A stretch of 64,000 nt of DNA from contig JAESIW010000124.1 in NCBI GenBank assembly GCA_016802295.1, forward strand, positions 664,791 through 728,790, read 5' to 3'. A program made the translations under genes and the position numbers. Every line of letters begins with the position of its first letter. The stretch's first letter is position 1. Below, one piece after another: positions 1-9,608 of the stretch. Origin of the DNA: Brachionus rotundiformis (Eukaryota > Rotifera > Eurotatoria > Ploima > Brachionidae). Under the pieces are notes generated by a model. The model had not been told where the DNA came from. It saw nothing but the letters and a program-made list of their open reading frames with translations, and did no database searches.

Positions 1-175
1 GGAAGTTGGTGACCCTCTTGGACTCCTTAAAAGGGCGAGGGATGTAAGACCCGGTCCTCCCTTCTAATATAAATAGAAGCGAAGTTTTAAGACTTCACTT
101 CGTCTTAACTTTAAATAATAAAGAAATATATTAAAGTTAACTATTAGTTAATCTTTTAATTAAGTCCCCGTCACA
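1..175 (+). mobile_element. 3' end of an LTR retrotransposon: polypurine tract and short LTR
   Basis: A purine-rich tract at 29-42 (aaaagggcgaggga) is followed at once by TGTAAGACC at 43. A stretch of about 133 bp then ends in GTCACA at 175, so it starts TG and ends CA with short imperfect inverted termini (TGTnnGAC / GTCACA). It contains a TATA-like tataaata near 68-75, an imperfect hairpin (gaagcgaagt with acttcacttcg, about 76-105), and an AATAATAAAG polyadenylation-like signal near 114. This layout fits a polypurine tract plus 3' LTR of a Ty3/gypsy-like element on the + strand; 1-42 would be the end of its internal region. The other LTR and the target duplication lie outside the window, so the call rests on structure only. 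Confidence 0.5.
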
Positions 176-957
176 ACATTTTCATCTATTTTGAAAATTA
201 AATTTTTTGACAAAATTAACTTTTTTAAATTAATGATATTCGAAAAAACGTCATATTTAAGATGTCTAATTTTATTCGATTTTAAATTTAATATTTCTAG
301 TCCGATTAGGTTCAATTTATCTGATTTCAATGAAATTTCATTTTGTTCTAAGTTTAAATTTCGTAAAAAAATACTTTTAATATTAAAAGATGCTAAACAA
401 TTACCAATAATCTCCAATGTTTTTAAATTTTTGTTCAAAATATCTAAATTTATATCTAATTTTTTTAGCTTATTATTTTTTATTGAAAAATATACGAGTT
501 TTTTTAATGCTGAAACTATTTCCAAATTTCCATGTAAATCATCACCATTTTCCAAATTGTGACCAATGACTAGCTTTTCTAAAAAATCACTCAATGGACT
601 AAAATGATTTTTTTTAAAATCAGTAAAATTTATTAAATGTAATTCTTTTAAATATTTAATATTTCGAAAAGTATTTAGTGAAAGCAAACTTGTGTACTTT
701 GCTTCAATTTTGAGTTTATTTATTTCTAATTCATTAAACGCATTGTCTGAAATTGATATTGTGCTTTTTAGATACAAAAAATTAATTTTATTTATTGAAT
801 AATTTCCAATTTTGAATATTCGACTGTCAAATTGATTGCATGTTATTTCACATAACCCATCCAAAGTAATTGATACGTTTTTACATGAATTAAAAGGACA
901 AATTAATCCTAACGATAGATGAAAAAAAATACTTAGCTGAAAAAATAAAAGATACAT
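160..957 (-). pseudogene. secreted leucine-rich-repeat protein, 3' end disrupted by the LTR element
   Basis: The open frame starts at ATG 957 with a hydrophobic signal peptide (about residues 1-18) followed by a Cys-containing N-cap-like segment (Cys at about 20, 25, 36 and 40). From about residue 60 to 260 there are repeated L-x-x-L-x-L-x-x-N units (for example LRNLNLEQNEI and LEILNLKSNKI), the pattern of extracellular LRR proteins. The frame reads into the putative LTR after ..KIDENV and stops at 160-162, so its last residues are element-derived. The repeat array therefore breaks off with no C-terminal cap, transmembrane segment or cytoplasmic domain. Which LRR subfamily it belonged to cannot be told. 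It could also be a real gene whose later exons lie outside the window. Confidence 0.55.
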
Positions 958-1409
958 AGTTTATAAAATAAAACTTAAAAAAACATATTTTTTCAATAAA
1001 TTAAATTATTTACTCATCCATAAAAAAGAATAATATTTCCTAACTCTGGTCACTACTAAACTATTAATTTTCAAACTACTTGATAAATTAACTTAAAAAC
1101 TAACCATGCAATTAACAATGTTATTTCCAAAATTAAAAAGTATATTTTTAAGACAAAAAAATGAAATTCAAGAAATTAAGTTCAAGTATAAAATTAATGT
1201 TTGTCTTATTGTGAATATGCATACATTGAATTTTAAACACGTCACATAAATTTGAAAAAAATATTTTATAAATATTCTTTTTGCTTCATTTTCGTAGCAA
1301 TTATAAAGTTGTTTTTAAAAATTGAACAAATATTTATAGCATGGTGAGCATCTTTTTTTTTAATATTTTAAAATATAGCTCTAATAGCGTTTAGTCTACA
1401 TTCGAAGGT
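958..1409. other. non-coding spacer, LRR gene to TMEM258
   Basis: This AT-rich stretch between two divergently transcribed genes has no supported ORF. It should hold the 5' flanks of both. A possible 5' untranslated exon of TMEM258 (atggtgagc followed by a T-rich tract ending in atag, near 1340-1377) cannot be confirmed without transcripts. Confidence 0.5.
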
Positions 1410-1690
1410 ATGACCAGATATGTTAGTCCGATAAATCCTGCTGTTTATCCAAAAATGACCTTTTTACTCATGATAATTGGACTGTTTTTTACCGCATGGT
1501 TTATTGTGTAAGTTGAATAAAATTTTTAAATAAAAATCATGTTTTCATTTTTTTAAATTTTAGATACGAAGTCACCACAAACAAAAAAACTAGAAATTTT
1601 GCAAAAGAATTTTTTATGTCAGCAATAGCTTCAGTATTTATGGGAACTGGTGTATTTTTTATGCTTTTGTCAGTCGGCATTTACGTCTAA
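1410..1690 (+). CDS. TMEM258: TMEM258, small subunit of oligosaccharyltransferase
   Basis: Two exons, 1410-1507 and 1564-1690, joined by a GT-AG intron of 56 nt, give a 74-residue protein; the human protein has 79. It opens MTRYVSPINPAVYPK, matching the conserved TMEM258 start, and the exon junction falls within the conserved TAWFIVYEV segment. Two hydrophobic helices (about residues 16-34 and 51-72) fit a double-pass ER membrane protein, and it ends LSVGIYV as in other animals. In known organisms TMEM258 is a subunit of the oligosaccharyltransferase complex for N-glycosylation. It lies between the broken LRR gene and the LINE cluster, yet its frame is intact and both splice sites are canonical. 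Confidence 0.95.
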
Positions 1691-2722
1691 AATGAATTTA
1701 TTTGTTTAATTATTAAATGTTATTTATTTGATCAAAAATATCAACATATTGAATTGAATTCTTAATTAGAACCATTATTAGAAATTATTAGTAGAAAGTT
1801 TCGTTTAATAAAAAATTATTTTTAAATTATTTACTTAAACAGATTTTACAACTCAAAGTCAATGTTTCTTATTTAATTCCGCCGAAATAAATTTCAGAAA
1901 CTTATACTCATATATCTTATAATGATTTGAAAATTGAGAATCAAATTGTTAGTTTTAAATCGACAATCAGAAAAGAAATATAACGATAGTTAAAGGAAGA
2001 AATACAATATTTTAATTTTAAAGACTTTACATGTCCATGGATATTTTTTTTAATCAAAATATAGTACAAGTCATACCAATGCAGTAACATTTTAATTTAG
2101 ATAATCATCATCGTGCCATAAATAAGTCTGAAGAAAAAATAAGCAAAATCGACCATAAAAATGCTGAAATTTAGACTTGGAAACTGATATGATAGATTTC
2201 ATTTACCATGTCTAACTCAAAGTCCCATGATGTTTGTGAACAAATTATTAAATCGCATGATATATTTGGTATCACATCCCAGACATTATTATGAAGGCTA
2301 GTTAAATAGAATGTTTTGACACCTTGTATTTTTTTCGACGGCAAGCATTCGACAATTTCATTTCTGCTAAGCCTTTTTTCCCATTTTTATGTATATTTGT
2401 TTCTGAAGATGAAACATTATTATTTTATAATATATCTGAGTATTTAAAATTTATTTTTAGCATAAAAAAGTATGAATTAAAAAATTTTATTGTCAGATTT
2501 ATTTAATAAGTTTACAAACCAGTTAATATTTATAAATTTTGCCCTAAACATTTTATGTTGGCGGATCTATAAGTTTAGGCTGACTCTACTCCCTGGTCAA
2601 ATTGGACCTTTCATACTAGTTATAATTTGTAACTAGTCTTGTTGCTGGAATTAGATTTAAACTAAACTCGTAGTTACTAGGCTGTATTTATAACTAATAG
2701 TTTGTTGAAACTTGGAGACAAT
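1691..2722. other. non-coding stretch before the first LINE fragment
   Basis: No supported gene. A 60-codon open frame at 2324-2506 has biased, low-complexity composition and no recognisable domain. From about 2560 the base composition becomes less AT-rich, which may mark decayed LINE sequence continuing downstream of the ORF1 fragment. Confidence 0.4.
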
Positions 2723-3130
2723 TTAGTAAATAGAATGATATTCAAAGGATATATAAGAAGGAAGATTCTGATTTAAGGAATTCCAGTCGAGTGGTGCTGG
2801 TGCTGTTGCCTGGTTTTTACTTTTCTTTAACTCGTCCAATTCTTTTCTTAATTTGCTGTTCTCTTCTTTCATCAATTTCATAACATCCACGAGCCCCTTG
2901 ATCCAAGCTTGCTGCTTGCGTACACAGGATACTAGAGTCGCATTATTCGCCGTGCTTTCCGGATCTGATAGCCATTTGGTCTCTTCTGACCAGCTTGCTC
3001 GAATTTCAGCTAGCTGCGTTTCCATTTTTTAAATTTTCAAATTCAAATTTCAATTTTATAATTTCTGCTCTTGGTCAATCCAGTTTTTCAGCTCAGACCT
3101 TATTCGGTTAACTTTTGGCTTTTCATTTTT
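2723..3130 (-). mobile_element. 5' fragment of a CR1-like LINE, copy 1 (ORF1 start and 5' UTR)
   Basis: An open frame of 100 codons on the minus strand starts at 3025 (METQLAEIRASW) and ends at 2723. It contains a charged, probably coiled-coil stretch (about residues 48-70) and a WNSL motif. Positions 2926-3130 are nearly identical to 6738-6990, the 5' part of the LINE copy farther right, including the ORF1 start and the 5' UTR. This copy therefore holds the 5' end and part of ORF1 only, with no endonuclease or reverse transcriptase. ORF1 proteins of LINEs are usually nucleic-acid chaperones. This one is identified by shared sequence, not by a named domain. Confidence 0.6.
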
Positions 3131-3406
3131 GTTGAATTAAAACTGATGAAGTTGGTCTTATAGCTCTGATATCATTGCTGGATTTGGTCTTCTTGACGAT
3201 GATTTTGAGGTTGAGTATCTTGTAAATGGCTTAATAGATTGTTTTGTGGAGAGAATAGTGGATAATTTTGGTTAATTAGCTTATGTCTTAATCGTTTTCT
3301 AATCTTTTTATTTAAAATAAATTGAATTGTGATTTAAAGAATTGTTCATTTCAAATTTTTGATTTTTTTAAATAATCTGAGTTTTTTATTTAAAATAAAA
3401 ATTTTG

Positions 3407-3764
3407 ATTAAAAAATGCTCCTCCTCCTTGTAAAATAATATTTAATTGTTCAGGACATATGATTTAATAAAAATGTCCTTATATGATAAAATTAAACTCT
3501 TAAAAAAAAGAAATTTTATACGCGAGTTCAGAAAAAAATCTATAAGAGTTTTCATTTAACGGCAGTATGGAATGATATTGGTTCCATTAATTTGGTTTTT
3601 CAGACTTTTCTTTTAGATTTTTTTGATCGTTGAAATCATATACTTGTTGCACGCTAAAGCAAAGAAATTTAAAATACAAACTAGTGGCGTTTATTTTAGT
3701 TTTGCTAAAAATTAAAAAATGCTCCTCCTCCTTGTAAAATAATATTTAATTGTTCAGGACATAT
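3407..3764. repeat. 54-bp direct repeats (3407-3460 and 3711-3764) around 250 bp
   Basis: The two 54-bp copies (attaaaaaatgctcctcc ... ggacatat) look identical and flank an unrelated AT-rich 250-bp segment. The right copy ends exactly where the LINE 3' end begins at 3765. No ORF lies inside. The cause could be an insertion with a long target duplication, or a repair event at the LINE junction. Confidence 0.8.
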
Positions 3765-6700
3765 AGTAGTAGTAGTATTAATGCTATTGAGGAACGATGT
3801 TCCTCAAGCAGTGACGACAGTAGACGTCCTGCTATAATAGCCTACGACCAGTTTATTTGCAAAATAAATAAAAAGTTGAGTATGTTAAAAAGGTTTGAGT
3901 AATTTGTCTATTCTGTTTTTAAATTTGTTGGTGTTTACAGTAATCTTGGTCTCTAGGTCAAGTGAATTCCAGTATCCGTCTGTACGATTAACGAAAAAGT
4001 TGTGACGAACACCACAACTTTTTATCAGCTGCCTCTCGATGGCAAGTTGATTAGTTCTGGTACGACCCGCTGGACTGTCCAGTCCATATGATGCCAACTT
4101 TTGGATGCCATTTATGAAATGCACACGGTCGTGTCCATGCTGATTCTTATTGAGCTGGATGAGATCGCCGCGTTTGCGTCGGGCCTCTCTTCTTTCCACG
4201 TACGGCTTCGATTTTAGCTCTGGCACAAGCTTGGAGAACCTCCTCTGGACCTTTTCGAGTACGTCAATGTCACCACGTCGGTACGGGTTCCAGGCTGCTA
4301 CCGCAAACTCGAGGTGAGATCGAACGAACGATTTATAGAGCAAGTTCACCGAGTAAATTGAGAAGTGATTAAAGGTGTTTTTGATGCGACATGCCATCAT
4401 TGTTGCTCTTGCCGCCGCACTTTTACTTTGCTCACTCGGTTTGAGATCATTAGTGATAATGATACCAAGATCACGTTCTTGCTTGGTCTTTACGAGAACA
4501 TGGCCTCCTAAATCGTAGTCATTGCACTTGTTCAAGATCTCTTTGAAGATTTTTTATGTCCTCCTCACGTTGGACTACCTTTAAGAGCTTACTATCATCC
4601 GCGAAAAGTTTTCAAATAGAGCTGTACACTTCTGGCATGTCATTTATTCCCGTTGTCAGAACGGGAAGACCATACCCAGCCAGTTTGATAAGTAGCAGCT
4701 CATGTGACACCTTATCGAACGCCTTCTCAAAATCGAGATAGATGACATCAGTTGGTAACCTACGACTCATGCAATCCGTCAAGAAATCGACTGTCTCAAG
4801 TAGATTGGTCACACATGTCCTGTGCGCCACGAAACCGTGCTGCTTCTCAGAGATGAGATTGTGCTTGTCGAGATGCATGACTACGTAGTCCTTAATGAGC
4901 GACTCAAGTACCTTGCATGGTACCGACGTGAGTGATACAGGGCGGTAGTTGCTAACTGTGGTCCTAGGACCCTTTTTATGTATTGGTGATACATTTGCCA
5001 CTTTCCATTCGACCGCTAACGTCGCAACGATTCTACAAAGATGGTCGCAAGTGGTCCAGCCAAGGTCTCTGCACACATCTTGAGTGCGTGTGTTGCTACC
5101 TGGTCAACACCCGCTGACTTTTCGCTATTCAAGTTTTCTAGCTTAGCCATTACTTTACCCCGTGTCACGATATCCTCAACGACAAATGCTGGATCCGGAT
5201 AAGCACGCACACTAAAACTCTCTTTGGCTTTTAACACCACTTCTCTTGTCGCTGGCGGATCGAATACTGAGAAGAAGAACTGGTTGAGCATGGTACATAT
5301 GCCCGCTCTGTCTGTGACAATCATACCGTCTTGGTCCTTTAATGCTGCTAAGGTCTCTCTAGTGGCATATCGGCGATTCATGTATGAGTAGAGCAGCTTC
5401 GGGTTCTTTTTTGCATCATGTACAAGCTTCAACTCGTACTCGACGACACTCTTTTTGACTACCACCTTCACCAGCTTACATATCATCTTATGTTTCTTTA
5501 CTAGCTGCTCGTTGCCCTTTTCAATCCTTTTACAAATAAAAAGGCGTCTCTTGCGTCTAACTAGAGCAGCAATATGGCTATTCCACCACGGTGGTTGGGC
5601 ATTAAGTAGTCTTGGCCCGCGTTTCTTGACGAAGCGTTCAGAGGCTAAACCGAGAGCTCCTAGGAACGTTGTGTAGCAGCATTGGGTCGATTTCGTGCAA
5701 AATGCGGCGCTCCAGTCGAATTCTTTTAAGAACTCATTCATTGATTCGTAATCACCTTTTCTCCTATTGTATCTTCTGCTGTCAAAGGCTTGCGTTCTTT
5801 CGACACGTGCCAATAGCCGAAAACGTAAGCTAACGTGGCTTCTTGTGATAATCGTATCTAGTGGTGGTCCAATCTCTACCTCAGACATTAAATTTGAGTC
5901 ACTCACAAACACTAAGTCCAGAAGATTACTTAAATGACCACTATTGGCAAAAGTCCTACTTGTAACCAGTTGCTCAAGACTGGAATAACCAATTGCACTG
6001 CTGATGTACGCACTAGTTGATGAATCATTTGCCAAAACTGGTGCGCCAAACTCGTTCCATTCGATGTCCGGCAGATTGAAATCGCCCATCAAAATGACAC
6101 TAGAGATAGCCTTGCTATTAAGTAAACGTTTAGCTGTTTCAAGTGAACGTACAATGCCAATATCAATACTACTCGGATCATTGGTCTTGTTCTGCAGTGG
6201 TGGTCTATAAATGCAACCAATTAGAATAGGTTTATCTTCGTTCAAACTGATGGTCACCCATATTTTTTCACAGTCGGTGCCTAGAAATGACTCATTTGAT
6301 GCTGCGAACGCTTTGAAACAACTATTGACGTAGATACAAACACCACCTCCTCTCTTATCGCCCTTTCGATCATTGGTGTACCAGAAATCTATAGCTCCTT
6401 GTTGGTCATGGAAAAATCTGGTGGTCAAAATCTGAGACATAGTGTCTTCATGAGGGATTAGAGATATTGACAGGTTAGAGTCAAACCAACTGTGCGTTAA
6501 CTGAGATGAAGCTACTGAAGAAAATTCCAACACATTCGAGCACCAATAAACTTGGTCACATTCTATTTCAGCAAACGAACTATCGAGACTACATGAGGCC
6601 ATAGTCTCTCCACAATTCATTCTTTGCTAACGTTGCTCCATTGTGGAGACCACCATTCTGAGCTCACCATTTCGAATTCCCCAGAAACGTTTCTTACCAT

Positions 6701-6990
6701 CATTGCCGGTCTCAAACTTGAGTTCGCGTCCATTTATAGGATACTAGAGTCGCATTATTCGCCGTGCTTTCCGGATCTGATGGCCATTTGGTCTCTTCTG
6801 ACCAGCTTGCTCGAATTTCAGCTAGCTGCGTTTCCATTTTTTAAATTTTCAAATTCAAATTTCAATTTTATAATTTCTGCTCTTGGTCAATCCAGTTTTT
6901 CAGCTCAGACCTTCCTTCTGCCAGTTTTTTCTGCTCTTGGTCAATCCAGTTTTTCAGCTCAGACCTTATTCCGTTAACTTTTGACTTTTC
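3765..6990 (-). mobile_element. CR1/jockey-type LINE, copy 2, decayed
   Basis: On the minus strand the element runs from a 5' UTR near 6990, through an ORF1 start (6837) cut short near 6738, then an ORF2 relic (endonuclease plus reverse transcriptase, 6620 to 3885). It ends at 3765 in a TACTACTACTACT tail typical of non-LTR elements with microsatellite-like 3' ends. A 38-bp segment of the 5' UTR occurs twice (6876-6913 and 6930-6967, period 54 bp). ORF1 is internally deleted compared with copy 1. No target duplication matching the 3' flank was found beyond 6990. Confidence 0.8.
3885..6620 (-). pseudogene. LINE ORF2 relic: endonuclease and reverse transcriptase
   Basis: Fragments at 6620-5016, 5076-4612, about 4612-4541 and 4535-3885 together cover an ORF2. 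The endonuclease keeps an RGGGVCIYV segment and LMGDFNLPDIEW. Where LTETW is usual it reads LTHSW (catalytic Glu lost), and where TSDH is usual it reads TRSH. The RT keeps NYRPVSLTS, the YLDFEKAFDKV box (motif A) and FADD (motif C, 4594-4605). About 60-70 residues between AGYG and INDMPE are missing, and with them the SGVPQG-type motif B. Frameshifts lie near 5030 and 4535, and a stop precedes FADD. It is dead as an autonomous element. The last fragment is the usual CR1-type C-terminal region. Confidence 0.85.
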
Positions 6991-7437
6991 ATTTGAAAAT
7001 TCGGATGAAAGACCACGAAAAATTCTAAATGAATAAAGGAACAAAAAAGAACAGAAAATGAACTTGTTAGATTAAAAACTGGAGTAATTTATAAAAGAAA
7101 GCCAAAATATTTATTGCTAGACGACGAAGACGAACGTATTCAAAATCTAATCAAAGAATATGATTCGTTCGATAAAGAAAAAACTTTAATTAGTTTATAT
7201 TTACTTTTAAAATATTAATATTAGGGATGATTTTCATGATTTTTATTGGATTTTTATTTAATTTGACTAAAAAAATAAATAAGCTATTTTAATTTAATTA
7301 ATTTTTGTTTATAGCTATTTTTTTATAGCTATTTTTAATTGGCATTTAGCGATATTTAATTTAGCTAATTTGATTAAAATAAAAATCTCAGGTAAATTTA
7401 TAGCTATTTCGATAATTGCTATTTTGATACGCTCCCA
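6991..7437. other. unassigned stretch between LINE and kinesin relic
   Basis: A plus-strand open segment at about 7051-7218 encodes some 55 residues (around KRKPKYLLLDDEDERIQ) and ends at a TAA. It has coding-like composition, but a stop lies just upstream and no family is recognised. It is followed by about 100 bp with repeated atagctattt motifs (7308-7400). Confidence 0.35.
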
Positions 7438-7439
7438 GA

Positions 7440-7605
7440 ATTTGTCCTCAAAAAAAGATTTCTGCAAATTCGTGGTATTAGGCCTTGGAGTTTTTCGCTC
7501 TCGGAAAGGATTTACCAGAACCTGTCTGACCGTAGGAACAAATACAAGCATTGTAGCCATAAAAGGCACTTCCAAGTGCCATATGTCCAAAATTGTCGTT
7601 ACATC
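7440..7605 (-). pseudogene. kinesin motor-domain relic
   Basis: Read on the minus strand, one frame (from about 7603) gives GHMALGSAF, GYNACICSYGQTGSGKSF. This is the region around the ATP-binding P-loop of kinesin motors (consensus AYGQTGSGKS). A second frame slightly downstream (about 7480-7451) gives LIPRICRNLF, matching the GIIPRxCxxLF segment that follows the P-loop in kinesin-3-like motors. The two are out of frame, the residues between them do not match, and a stop precedes the first. It is a frameshifted fragment of about 50 residues of a motor, with no other kinesin sequence nearby. The kinesin-3-like (KIF1/13/16) affinity is inferred from those two motifs only. Confidence 0.7.
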
Positions 7606-7681
7606 ACTCTACATGTAATCACTGATTTATGTGAACTTGACAAAAATTTTAATTTTGATATGGAAGAACTTTTCGATAATA

Positions 7682-7907
7682 CAGTATAGCACAAAAGTTA
7701 AAACGCATGCGCATTTTTTTTAAACAAATAAATTATCAATCAATTATTAGGATATTTCTGTATTCTAATTTATTAATTAACATAATTAATTAAATAAAAA
7801 TGCAAAAAAAACTAGACAGAAAAAAAAAATAGCTGAGTATATTAGTTAAGAAAAATAGTGATAAAATTTCGGGAAAAAAAAATTGCACAAAAGTTTAGAC
7901 GCATACG
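7682..7907. repeat. left IR/DR end of the Tc1 element
   Basis: The outer motif (CAGTATAGCACAAAAGTT) lies at 7682-7699 and the inner related motif (gcacaaaagtttagacgc) near 7883-7900. Both repeat inverted at the right end (9122-9143 and 9341-9367). Confidence 0.85.
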
Positions 7908-7912
7908 CTTTT

Positions 7913-8944
7913 TTAGTATTTAAAATGAACACCTTTTGCATCATAACAAGCACGAATCCTTTTTGGCATTGATTCAACTAATTTTTTCACATATTCATCA
8001 GGTACATCTAGCCATTCCTTCAGAAGTGTCGATTTTAAGTGTTCGATTGAGGTCAACTTTGTTTCTACCAATTTTGCATCAATATATGACCATAGGTTCT
8101 CGATAGGATTAAGATCAGGTGATCTGGCACACCATGGTAAAAGGGCAATATTATTCTCATCAAACCACTCTTTAATTAGCTTTGCTCTATGTGTTGGAGC
8201 CCCATCCTGTTGAAAAAACCAAGGATCATCTCTTTGGTAAAAAATATCAACAGATGCCATAAGTTCATTTTCTAACGTTTACTTAAAGTTATATTGATTA
8301 ATTCGCCCCTCATATATACGACAGCATCCTGTACCTTTAGCGCTGATGCATCCCCATATTCCTGCCGATCCACCACCACCTTGTAGAGTTGGTACAACAA
8401 ATCTTCTGTCGTATTTTTCTTTTCTTAAACTTTTTACTAAAACCCTTGTTTTCCTATTAAACACCTCAAAATTTGATTCATCACTAAAAATTACCATTCC
8501 CCAACGTTCAACTGTCCAATTCAGTCTTTCTTTACACCATTTTAATCTTTTGATTCTATCCGATGCCGTCAGCAATGGCTGTTTAAGAGCTGTAAAAGTT
8601 CCTATTCCTTTACTAGTTAGAAATCTCCTTACTGTTTCTCTACTTACCTTAACATTTTTAAACTTAGAATTAAACTCAGAGGCCAACTTTTTATTACTTA
8701 TTGCAGGATTTTTTCTTACCTGTATAAGTAAACTTTTTTGGTCCCTATAAGTAAGCTTTCTTGGTCTCCCAGGCCTTGTTGATTCCTTTGGGGTGCCATA
8801 GATATCATTATTTTTTCTTGTTGTTCTCACACATTTTTCTGATACTCTTACCAATTTTGCTATTTCCCTATTACTTTTGGTCTTATCTTTTAGTAGACCA
8901 ATTATCTGACATCTAACTTCATTGGTAACGCTTTTTTTACCCAT
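7913..8944 (-). pseudogene. Tc1-type DD34E transposase with one in-frame stop
   Basis: The frame starts at ATG 8944 (MGKKSVTNEVRCQ), with paired N-terminal helix-turn-helix regions (about residues 1-110, including a GRPRKL motif between them). The catalytic triad is present: FSDES, QQDGAPTH and PDLNPIEN, with 34 residues between the second Asp and the Glu. The frame runs to 7913 (..VHFKY). The only lesion seen is a TAA after QYNFK at about 8279-8281; the same frame continues on its far side. The coding part would otherwise be full length (about 343 codons). The stop could be a mutation or a sequencing error, so the element may be non-autonomous only by one base. Confidence 0.9.
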
Positions 8945-9118
8945 TTTTTTACCAAGATTGCTAAAATTTCCGGGTGTAATTTATAATGTCACAGACACTA
9001 AGGAGGAAGTTTAATAGCAATGTTTCATATATGAATCTAACACTTACTGCATAATCTTTAAATTAAGTTATTTAACAATTCATTTAAGTTAATTAATCGA
9101 TTTCTAATTAGAGATTAA

Positions 9119-9367
9119 TGATGTGCGTCTAAACTTTTGTGGAAAAATTTTTAACTCACATTTTTATGGCTTTTATTTAATTTCAATTTTTCAGATAAGT
9201 TTAAAATCGAATTATCATATATTTTATATCAATTTGTAGAGCAGAGTTAGTTTAATTAAAAACTGATATTTTTTTTGTTTATTTCTAAAACCATACTTAA
9301 TATTTTTATGTCTAAGGAATTATACTTATTAAAAAAGCCTGTGCGTCTAAACTTTTGTGCAGTACTG
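9119..9367. repeat. right IR/DR end of the Tc1 element
   Basis: It contains gtgcgtctaaacttttgtg twice, near 9123 and 9341, the inverse of the left-end motifs; the outer copy runs to the terminus at 9367. Confidence 0.85.
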
Positions 9368-9369
9368 TA

Positions 9370-9607
9370 TACCAGATAGCCGTGAAAGATTTAAACTTGT
9401 TGGAAAATTTTTACACGATAGATTGAACCGATCGAATCAGATAATTAAAAATCAGTCAGGAAAATTAATCGATCTCAACAAGCTTAATTATGATCTTACT
9501 TGTGAAATAATTTATCTTAGACAAAGAGTTGGCAAATTAAGGTCTTATTCAAATCATGAAATTAAAATAAAAATTTTAATTCAATTTAAGTGCCTAGACA
9601 ATTTTTA
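9370..9607 (+). other. open frame interrupted by the Tc1 insertion
   Basis: The sequence right of the transposon is open to a TAA at 9606-9608 and has coding-like composition (charged, helical, e.g. RERFKLVGKFLHDRL). If the transposon and one TA are removed, this frame joins without shift or stop to the open plus-strand frame left of the element (back to about 7394). No family is recognised and no start codon is certain. The left part overlaps the kinesin relic on the other strand, so part of that openness may be an echo of the relic. Confidence 0.4.
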
Positions 9608-9608
9608 A

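Larger units (their letters stand above)
7682..9367 (-). mobile_element. Tc1-like transposon with IR/DR ends
   Basis: The element is bounded by CAGTA..GCACAAAAGTT on the left (7682) and its inverted counterpart ending at 9367, each flanked by TA (7680-7681 and 9368-9369), the Tc1/mariner target duplication. A second copy of the cacaaaagttta-gacgca motif lies inside each end (about 7884-7907 left, 9122-9143 right). Each end thus carries two direct repeats of the presumed transposase site about 200-220 bp apart, the IR/DR arrangement known from Sleeping Beauty-type Tc1 elements. It encodes one transposase frame on the minus strand. Ends and target duplication are well preserved, suggesting a fairly recent insertion. 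Confidence 0.9.

Noticed and set aside
191..562. Plus-strand open frame of 123 codons
   Set aside because: It lies opposite the LRR gene, whose signal peptide and repeat pattern explain the openness.
2324..2506. Plus-strand open frame of 60 codons
   Set aside because: It has low-complexity Phe/Ile/Lys composition, no domain and no splice partner; chance is sufficient.
8346..8750. Plus-strand open frame of 134 codons
   Set aside because: It is opposite the transposase frame, which has all catalytic motifs.
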